NCBI GenBank assembly: GCA_049976725.1
Contig: JBMFHR010000001.1
Location: 34,006-98,005 of the forward strand
Direction of reading: 5' to 3'
Source of the DNA: Conexivisphaera sp049976725
Lineage (GTDB): Archaea; Thermoproteota; Nitrososphaeria; Conexivisphaerales; Conexivisphaeraceae
DNA: 64,000 bases
Numbering within the stretch: the stretch's first letter is position 1; every line of letters begins with the position of its first letter. A program made the translations under genes and the position numbers. Below are positions 58,989 to 64,000 of this stretch, piece by piece. A model generated the notes under the pieces. The model was not told the DNA's origin and did not search any database. It saw nothing but the letters and a program-made list of their open reading frames with translations.

Positions 58989-59512
58989 GCGCGCGTGGCC
59001 CGATGGACCGGGGGCACCGCGTCCCCGTGGTGGCCGTGGTCGGCGGCAGGAAGAGCGGCAAGACTACGGTAGTGGAGGCTATAACGAGGGAGCTCACAGA
59101 ATCGGGGTACAGGGTCGCGGTGCTGAAGCACATACACCACGACGAATTCGACTTCGACGTGCCCGGCAAGGACACTTGGAGGGCCTTCCGCGCCGGATCC
59201 GTGGCCGTGGTCGGGGCCTCGTCCTCGAGGGCGTTCCTTGGTATCAGGGGCTCCCCGAGGCTCCCGGTGCTCCTCAGGCTCGTGGAGGAGCTGTCGGAGC
59301 CCGACATAGTGCTGCTGGAGGGCTTCAGCTCCGAGCTCTCGCAGGTCCCCGGGGTTCGCGTAATATCGATGGGTGGCAGGGATCCGGTGCCCCAGGGCGA
59401 GCTGCTGTGCGAGTGCCGGGGACCGGAGGACGCCGGCCGCGCGGTGGGCGCCGTCAGAGGGATCTTGGAGCGCGCCGGGAGTCGGCCGCGCGGTGGGCGC
59501 CGATCGGGGTAA
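58985..59512 (+). CDS. mobB: Molybdopterin-guanine dinucleotide biosynthesis protein MobB
   Basis: A P-loop GTPase-like protein assisting attachment of GMP to molybdopterin. It shows V-V-G-G-R-K-S-G-K-T-T near residue 19, K-H-I-H-H-D near 48 and L-L-E-G-F near 112. TTG 58985 overlaps the upstream TGA (TTGA) and gives 175 residues; ATG 59003 is an alternative. The basic tail contains a 20-nt repeat read in a second frame (see repeat). No MobA or molybdoenzyme gene is in the window. Confidence 0.88.
   Translation: MSARGPMDRGHRVPVVAVVGGRKSGKTTVVEAITRELTESGYRVAVLKHIHHDEFDFDVPGKDTWRAFRAGSVAVVGASSSRAFLGIRGSPRLPVLLRLVEELSEPDIVLLEGFSSELSQVPGVRVISMGGRDPVPQGELLCECRGPEDAGRAVGAVRGILERAGSRPRGGRRSG
59434..59502 (+). 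repeat. 20-nt direct repeat near the end of mobB
   Basis: CGGCCGCGCGGTGGGCGCCG occurs at 59434-59453 and 59483-59502, 49 nt apart, so the second copy is read in another frame (P-R-G-G-R). It suggests a small tandem duplication that altered the C-terminus. Confidence 0.8.
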
Positions 59513-59545
59513 ACGATATTACTGTGTGCCCGCGCGTCAGGCTGG

Positions 59546-60907
59546 TTGGATCCCATATTCGGGCTGGCGCGCGCCGCGGCCGAGACGCCGTCCAGGAAGA
59601 TCCCCTCCGATGTACTGGAGTTCACCAAGCTCACCGTGCTGGACACGCTCGGGGTGCTGGTCGCGGGGCGCGACGAGCCAGGATGTCCGATCGCCGTCGG
59701 GATCGTCAGGAGGTGGGGAGGTGCGCGCGAGTCAACCATCCTGAGGCACGGCGACAAGGTCCCGGCGCCCAACGCCGCCTTCGCCAACAGCGTGATGGCC
59801 CGGGCACTGGACTACGACACGGCGGCCAGGCCCGGCCTGCACCTCAGCGCATCAACGGTCATCGCGGCACTGGCGGTGGGGGAGGTCACCGGCGCCTCCG
59901 GCATCGACGCCCTCGCGTCGATAGCCGTCGGGGATGATCTGGCGCTCAGGCTGAACCGCACTACGAACGGCGGCGTCACCTACAACGGGTACGAGCCCAC
60001 GGGCGTCTCGGGGGTCTTCGCGGTCGCCGCCGTGGCCGGCAGGCTCATGGATCTGGACGCTGAGGCGATGCGCAACGCGCTCGGCATCGCGTTCGTGAGG
60101 TCGGGGGGCAGCTTCCAGAGCAACGCCGACGGCGCCCTGAGCGTGCGCTTCAACCAGGGCTTCACGTCATATCACGGCGTGCTGTCGGCGGAGCTGGCCT
60201 CCATGGGCGTGACCGGTCCCACGAACGTCCTGGGCGGGCGCTTCGGCTACTACGCGCTCTTCTCGGGTGGCATGGCGGACGAGCGCGGCCTGCTGGAGGG
60301 CCTCGGCAGGGAATTCCTAGGCCCCCGTTACATAATGGTGAAGAGGTGGCCCACATGTGGTTTGACGCTCTCGCCGGTGGACTGCCTGGTCCGCCTCCTC
60401 GAGGAGTCCAGGATCTCGCCGGGCGACGTCGAGGGAATAACCGCGTTCATCGGGCCGTACGCCTACGGCGTCGTGGGCCGTCCGTTCGAGCCGGGGCGCA
60501 TCCCCCAGGTGAGCGCGCAGTTCAACCTTCAGTACGCGCTGGCCAACGTCATCGTGAGGGGATCCCCAGCGCTGGAGCACTACGACGAGGGTGCAGTCCT
60601 GCACGAGGGAGTCCTCAGGTTCCTGCCGAGGGTGCGCGTCGTGGAGGACCGGTCGATAGACACGGAGTTCCGCTCGCGCCTGTCCATAACGCTCAGAGGC
60701 GGCGCGCGCGAGGAGTTCGAATGCGGCCCGCCCAGGGGGCACCCCGATAACCCCATCAGCCGCGACGAGCTGATACGGAAGTTCCTGGACGCCGTCAGGC
60801 GCTCGTCTAGGCCGCTCGACGATTCGACCGCGAGGGAGATAATCGATCGCGTGCTGAGCATGGAGTCCATGAGTACCGTGAGGGAGCTCGTCGAGCTGCT
60901 GGCGTGA
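59546..60907 (+). CDS. MmgE/PrpD family protein
   Basis: A 453-residue protein of the 2-methylcitrate dehydratase superfamily. It shows D-T-L-G-V near residue 33, A-N-S-V-M-A-R-A-L-D-Y-D near 81-92, the A-F-V-R-S-G-G near 176 and K-R-W-P-T-C-G near 264. Members dehydrate or isomerise hydroxy acids; the substrate is unknown and no methylcitrate-cycle genes are nearby. TTG 59546 lies 28 nt after ACGATATTA. Confidence 0.9.
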   Translation: MDPIFGLARAAAETPSRKIPSDVLEFTKLTVLDTLGVLVAGRDEPGCPIAVGIVRRWGGARESTILRHGDKVPAPNAAFANSVMARALDYDTAARPGLHLSASTVIAALAVGEVTGASGIDALASIAVGDDLALRLNRTTNGGVTYNGYEPTGVSGVFAVAAVAGRLMDLDAEAMRNALGIAFVRSGGSFQSNADGALSVRFNQGFTSYHGVLSAELASMGVTGPTNVLGGRFGYYALFSGGMADERGLLEGLGREFLGPRYIMVKRWPTCGLTLSPVDCLVRLLEESRISPGDVEGITAFIGPYAYGVVGRPFEPGRIPQVSAQFNLQYALANVIVRGSPALEHYDEGAVLHEGVLRFLPRVRVVEDRSIDTEFRSRLSITLRGGAREEFECGPPRGHPDNPISRDELIRKFLDAVRRSSRPLDDSTAREIIDRVLSMESMSTVRELVELLA

Positions 60908-60922
60908 CCCAGGTGCCCCGGG

Positions 60923-60934
60923 TTAAATTTATAA
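60923..60934 (+). promoter_or_regulatory. TATA box of pyrD
   Basis: TAAATTTATAAC predicts transcription from about 60956, roughly 10 nt before GTG 60966. Confidence 0.55.
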
Positions 60935-60965
60935 CTCATCCCCGCCGAGAGGGCGAGGGTTCACG

Positions 60966-61979
60966 GTGGGTTTAGTACCCTGGTACATGCGGCTCGCGCA
61001 TCTGGTGCCTCCTGACTTCGCGCACTCCATGGCCAGGCTCGCGCTCTCGCTCCCATCCCCGGGCCCCATCTTGGACGAGAGGCTGGAGGTCGAGCTGGCC
61101 GGCATCAAGCTCAGGAACCCCGTGGGACTGGCGGCCGGCTACGACAAGGACGGCAAGCTGTACTGGTCGTTCTCGCGCTGGGGTATGGGATTCTACGTGC
61201 TGGGCTCCGTGACCGCGCTCAGGAGGAGGCCGCTCCCTAAGCCCAGGCTCTACAGGCCCAGGACGGGGGGCGGCATCTGGATGCTCAACGCGTTTGGCCT
61301 ACCCTCGGAGGGGGTGATCCAGGTCTCACGCAGGATAGGCGGGCTGGGGCCGAGCCTCAGGGTGCCGATCGTGGCGAGTCTGGCCGGCTTCTCCCTGGAC
61401 GAGTTCTCGGTGCTCATAAGGGCTGCCGATGCCCTGCCGCAGGTGTCCGCGCTGGAGCTCAACATCAGCTGTCCCCTCTTCGACGACCCGGCGGGGATGG
61501 AGGAGCTGGCCCGGCTGTCCTCGCGGATGACGCGCAAGCCATCCTTGATAAAGCTCAGCCCGAGGCACGCCGGAGTGCTGGAGGAGGCCGCCGGCATAGC
61601 GGAGGACTACGGCCTGGGGATATCGGTGTACAACACCATACCCGTGAGGTCCAGCGCTCTCGGCGCAGGGAGGGGCGGCATGAGCGGCCTCCCGCTCTAC
61701 AGGATGACGCTCTCGGCGCTCGCCAGGATCAGGGGCGTGTCCGACAAGATACCGCTGGTCGCTGTCGGCGGCATAGTGACCGGGACGCAGGTCCTGGAGG
61801 CCCTGGAGGCCGGGGCCGACGCCGTCCAGTCCCTGACGGCGGTCGCCTTCAGGGGGCCGATGGCCTTCCGCCTGATGTCTGAGGAGCTGCTGGCGGCGCT
61901 CAGGGAGCGGGGCTACTCGAGCGCGTCCGAGGCCCGGGGCAGCAGGAGCCGCGCCCGCGAGGTTCTCAGCGTCGCGTGA
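60966..61979 (+). CDS. pyrD: Dihydroorotate dehydrogenase family protein
   Basis: Oxidises dihydroorotate to orotate in pyrimidine synthesis, with FMN. The 337-residue TIM barrel has G-L-A-A-G-Y-D-K-D near residue 54, L-G-S-V-T near 79, N-I-S-C-P near 160, the lysine in L-I-K-L-S-P near 196 and G-G-I-V-T-G near 258. The opening G-L-A-A-G-Y-D-K resembles class 2, while N-A-F-G-L and N-I-S-C-P resemble class 1, so the electron acceptor is uncertain. The 3' end overlaps the convergent DUF123 gene by 14 nt. Confidence 0.9.
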   Translation: MGLVPWYMRLAHLVPPDFAHSMARLALSLPSPGPILDERLEVELAGIKLRNPVGLAAGYDKDGKLYWSFSRWGMGFYVLGSVTALRRRPLPKPRLYRPRTGGGIWMLNAFGLPSEGVIQVSRRIGGLGPSLRVPIVASLAGFSLDEFSVLIRAADALPQVSALELNISCPLFDDPAGMEELARLSSRMTRKPSLIKLSPRHAGVLEEAAGIAEDYGLGISVYNTIPVRSSALGAGRGGMSGLPLYRMTLSALARIRGVSDKIPLVAVGGIVTGTQVLEALEAGADAVQSLTAVAFRGPMAFRLMSEELLAALRERGYSSASEARGSRSRAREVLSVA

Positions 61980-62397
61980 GATCGACGTAGCGCCAACCGC
62001 TGCCCAGGATAGAGGCCGGGTCCATGTCCGGATCCAGCCTGAACAGGTGGGACGGTCCCCCGGTATCCGTGTTGCCGAACCCACTGATCGCCTCCTGGAG
62101 CACCCTCGCCAGGGCCTCCGCCAGCTCCCTCTCGGCGGACGGTCCGCTCGGTCCCTCCCGGATATATGCTCCCACTAACCTCCCCGCGTCGAGCAGATGG
62201 TCTACGTGCCAGTGGGGCCTGCGCCGGCGCCCGGCGTGCCTGCAGATGCGGCCCCTCAGCCCGCCCGGTCCGCCCGCGCTTCCAAGGTAAAGATAGATTC
62301 CGGGCTCGAGCCTGGCACCGCGGAATTCCACGGCGGAATCCAGCGCTATCAGGAGCACGTAGAGCCCCCTCGAGGACGCCAGGGACTCGCATCCCAC
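61966..62397 (-). CDS. DUF123 (GIY-YIG-like) family protein
   Basis: A 143-residue protein. After S-L-A-S-S-R-G-L-Y-V-L-L near residues 5-16 come Y-L-Y-L-G-S-A near 39-45, L-R-G-R-I-C-R-H near 52 and H-W-H-V-D-H-L near 66-72, the DUF123 core related to GIY-YIG endonucleases. Some relatives are fused to endonuclease III, so a DNA role is possible. GTG 62397 is favoured because it is 26 nt from the TATA element shared with the divergent gene at 62450. Confidence 0.8.
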   Translation of the reverse strand: MGCESLASSRGLYVLLIALDSAVEFRGARLEPGIYLYLGSAGGPGGLRGRICRHAGRRRRPHWHVDHLLDAGRLVGAYIREGPSGPSAERELAEALARVLQEAISGFGNTDTGGPSHLFRLDPDMDPASILGSGWRYVDLTRR

Positions 62398-62418
62398 GCC
62401 CACTAGCCCGGGATTACG

Positions 62419-62429
62419 GTAATAAAGGA
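62419..62429. promoter_or_regulatory. Shared TATA element for divergent leaderless genes 62397(-) and 62450(+)
   Basis: GGTAATAAAGG (minus: CCTTTATTACC) is the only A/T element between the genes. Its centre is about 26 nt from each start codon, GTG 62397 and GTG 62450. Confidence 0.6.
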
Positions 62430-62449
62430 TAGCTGGCTCCGCGCGCCGC

Positions 62450-63016
62450 GTGCTGAACTGGCTCCGCGGCCGCATATCGGGCCTTCAAGGCTCCCTGGGC
62501 AGGGCCGCCGCATCCCTGGTCCCGAATCCCTCCGCGTGGACCGCCGCCGGCTTCCTCATCTCGGTGATCGCTGGAATAGCTTACTGGAGGGGGCTGATCT
62601 GGGCCGCCGGCATCCTGGTGCTGGCATCCGGGTTCCTCGACGTCATCGACGGCGCGGTCGCCAGGGCCGTCGGCCGCGCCACGCCCTCGGGCGCCTTCCT
62701 GGACTCGACGCTAGACCGGTTCGCGGAGGTCGCGGCTTACACGGGGCTCGCCGCCGGCGCGAGGGCCCCAGGGTGGATGCTGGCCCTCGCTCTCGGCCTA
62801 TCGCTTACCGTGAGCTACATGAGGGCCCGCTTGGAGTCACTGTCGAGCGACAGGCCGAAGGGGCTCGAGCTGGGCGAGAGGGCGGAGAGGCTCCTCGCCC
62901 TCGGCGTTCTCAGCGCCCTGGGGCTACCCGCGATCGGCGTCGCGGTCGTGCTTGCGCTGGCCTCGGAGACGAACGTGGAGAGGTTCCTGCTATACATGAG
63001 GCACCTGGGAGGGTGA
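62450..63016 (+). CDS. CDP-alcohol phosphatidyltransferase (probable archaetidylinositol phosphate synthase)
   Basis: A 188-residue integral membrane protein with four to six helices and the complete family motif D-G-x-x-A-R-x8-G-x3-D-x3-D, seen as I-D-G-A-V-A-R then G-A-F-L-D-S-T-L-D near residues 65-90. It joins a polar alcohol to a CDP-activated lipid. Given inositol-3-phosphate synthase at 28.9 kb, archaetidylinositol phosphate synthesis is the likely role; glycerol- or serine-type products cannot be excluded. Confidence 0.88.
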   Translation: MLNWLRGRISGLQGSLGRAAASLVPNPSAWTAAGFLISVIAGIAYWRGLIWAAGILVLASGFLDVIDGAVARAVGRATPSGAFLDSTLDRFAEVAAYTGLAAGARAPGWMLALALGLSLTVSYMRARLESLSSDRPKGLELGERAERLLALGVLSALGLPAIGVAVVLALASETNVERFLLYMRHLGG

Positions 63017-63030
63017 GCTAGCGGGCGGCG

Positions 63031-63705
63031 TCAGCGGACCTTCTCCTTGTCCAGCACTTCCACCCTGACCTTGCCCCTCAGCAGGTCCCTGAACTTCTCG
63101 GCGTCCCCCTTCCCACCCACTATGGCGCCCCAGTGCATAGGCACGGCGATCTCCGGCGATATCACCAGGGCGGCCTCGGCTGCCTCCTCGGGCGTCATGA
63201 CGTAAGTCCCGCTCACCGGGAGCAGCGCGATCGTGACCCTCCCCCTCAGGTCCCTCATCTCGGGTATGTTGTCCGTGTCGCCGGCGTGATAGACCGTGAC
63301 GTCGCCGAGCTTGATCAGGAAACCGACGCCCGCGTAGCTCCTGGGGTGGAAGGGTTCCCCGGGCGCCCTGAACTTGTTGACGTTGTAGGCCGGCACCGCG
63401 GTCACGCTCACCCCCCTCACTTCCGTCGAGGCTCCGGGGGATAGGAAAGTTGCCCGGCCCACCGGGATCTTGCCACGGCAGTTCTCGGAGGCCACAACAT
63501 CGGTGCTGGGCTCCGCCACCTTGCGGAGGTCATCCGGGCTCAGGTGATCGAAGTGCTCGTGGCTCACGGTCACCAGGTCGCCGGTCGGATACTTCTGCTG
63601 GGGCAACTTGAATGGATCGGTGTAAATCCTCATGCCCTTCCACTCGATCAGGAAGGAATCGTGCTCCAGGTACGTCAATCTCAAACCCTTGTACTCCAGG
63701 GGCAT
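63031..63705 (-). CDS. Metallo-beta-lactamase-fold hydrolase (UPF0173-like)
   Basis: A 224-residue MBL-fold protein. The metal motif V-S-H-E-H-F-D-H near residues 47-54, Y-H-A-G-D-T near 137-142 and V-P-M-H-W-G near 191 are intact. It resembles UPF0173 proteins and ascorbate-6-phosphate lactonase; the substrate is unknown. ATG 63705 lies about 30 nt from GCTTATTGG at 63731-63739. Confidence 0.9.
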   Translation of the reverse strand: MPLEYKGLRLTYLEHDSFLIEWKGMRIYTDPFKLPQQKYPTGDLVTVSHEHFDHLSPDDLRKVAEPSTDVVASENCRGKIPVGRATFLSPGASTEVRGVSVTAVPAYNVNKFRAPGEPFHPRSYAGVGFLIKLGDVTVYHAGDTDNIPEMRDLRGRVTIALLPVSGTYVMTPEEAAEAALVISPEIAVPMHWGAIVGGKGDAEKFRDLLRGKVRVEVLDKEKVR

Positions 63706-63817
63706 TGGATTTCGGACTGTTCAGGACGCCAATAAGCGTTACTGTCATCCGCTGGGATATTGGACGGATAAGGAGTTCGGGTGAAGGTTAAGGGGCGAAC
63801 CGCCCCCACCGGCCCCC

Positions 63818-64000
63818 ATGCGGATCGACCCAATAAGGGAACTGGCGGAGGCGATCCGCGCCATGGGTGTGTTCAGGCGGAATGAAACCCCTATCGAGGA
63901 AAAGGCGCGCCGCCCTGCTCCGCGTGGCGGGGCTCTCATAGCAGGAGGTGGCCGAGGAGCTGGGCGTCTCGCACGCGCCTGTGCTGGACTGGACCAGGGC
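63818..64000 (+). pseudogene. Broken transposase N-terminus (helix-turn-helix), at the window edge
   Basis: From ATG 63818 one frame gives M-R-I-D-P-I-R-E-L-A-E-A-I. After the A-run near 63900 the coding pattern moves to another frame: R-R-A-A-L-L-R-V-A-G-L-S, then TAG at 63939, then Q-E-V-A-E-E-L-G-V-S-H. This is a helix-turn-helix of the kind that begins many IS-element transposases. One frameshift and one stop indicate a decayed copy. It continues beyond the window. Confidence 0.6.

Noticed and set aside
63936..63944. TAG in the transposase read as pyrrolysine or a recoded codon
   Set aside because: The same gene is also frameshifted nearby, so decay explains the stop more simply.

Overview
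This window is a gene-dense stretch of an archaeal chromosome, probably from a thermophilic TACK-group archaeon. The evidence is ribosomal protein S26e, a TackOD1 zinc domain, an archaeal tRNA-splicing endonuclease, a family B DNA polymerase, archaeal (GHMP) shikimate kinase, the 2-amino-3,7-dideoxy-heptulosonate route to dehydroquinate, 3-hexulose-6-phosphate synthase and inositol-phosphate synthase. The DNA is clearly GC-rich, with heavy AGG (Arg) and ATA (Ile) use. Most transcription units show a TATA-like A/T hexamer or octamer about 25-30 nt before a start codon, often GTG or TTG, which indicates mostly leaderless mRNAs. I used that spacing to choose many starts. The species is not identifiable from this window alone; a deep-branching Thaumarchaeota-like lineage would fit.

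Layout. 0-9 kb: edge of a DegT-type aminotransferase, nitroreductase, DNA ligase, cation efflux pump, hexulose-phosphate synthase, DUF47 protein, tRNA endonuclease, PsiE-like membrane protein, a thioredoxin-fold protein and two sugar-nucleotide enzymes. 9-13.5 kb: a type IV pilus-like secretion ATPase, its split T2SF membrane platform and a TackOD1 protein. 13.6-17 kb: dCTP deaminase, DUF763, glycosyltransferase 2 and macro domain. 17-26.5 kb: aspartate-semialdehyde dehydrogenase (Asd) feeding a complete shikimate/chorismate operon, from the ADH synthase gene to a chorismate mutase fused to an aminotransferase-like domain. 26.5-30 kb: HIT protein, RNase H-fold protein, small proteins, HD nucleotidase, inositol-phosphate synthase. 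30-37 kb: a nucleic-acid cluster (Nudix, PIN-ATPase-KH, DHH, PolB, HIT, TrmA-type methyltransferase). 37-42 kb: ThyX, a glutamate-synthase-like flavoprotein, CysS, DUF1512. 42-47.6 kb: Nudix, LOR/SDH-type ornithine cyclodeaminase, aspartokinase, homoserine dehydrogenase, threonine synthase. 47.9-53 kb: a branched-chain amino acid/amide ABC transporter (livKHMGF). 53-64 kb: homoserine kinase, TrmI, ProS, S26e, PRPP synthetase, a GC-rich structured non-coding stretch, a zinc-ribbon unknown, MobB, an MmgE/PrpD protein, dihydroorotate dehydrogenase, DUF123, a CDP-alcohol phosphatidyltransferase, an MBL-fold hydrolase and a broken transposase at the right edge.

Pathway logic. Asd, aspartokinase, homoserine dehydrogenase, homoserine kinase and threonine synthase complete threonine synthesis; aspartate semialdehyde also feeds the aromatic operon. 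Inositol-phosphate synthase and the CDP-alcohol transferase fit archaetidylinositol lipid synthesis. Hexulose-phosphate synthase, PRPP synthetase and dihydroorotate dehydrogenase fit nucleotide supply.

Most notable: a family B DNA polymerase with all three exonuclease motifs destroyed beside a DHH nuclease and a PIN-ATPase-KH protein; divergent leaderless gene pairs sharing one TATA element, one inside a 12-bp inverted repeat that contains both TTG starts; an apparent +1 frameshift at a TGA joining two halves of the pilus platform protein; a chorismate mutase fused to an aminotransferase fold without its catalytic lysine; and a 57-bp perfect repeat across the Walker A regions of livG and livF. 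I found no tRNA, rRNA or CRISPR array and no intact mobile element.
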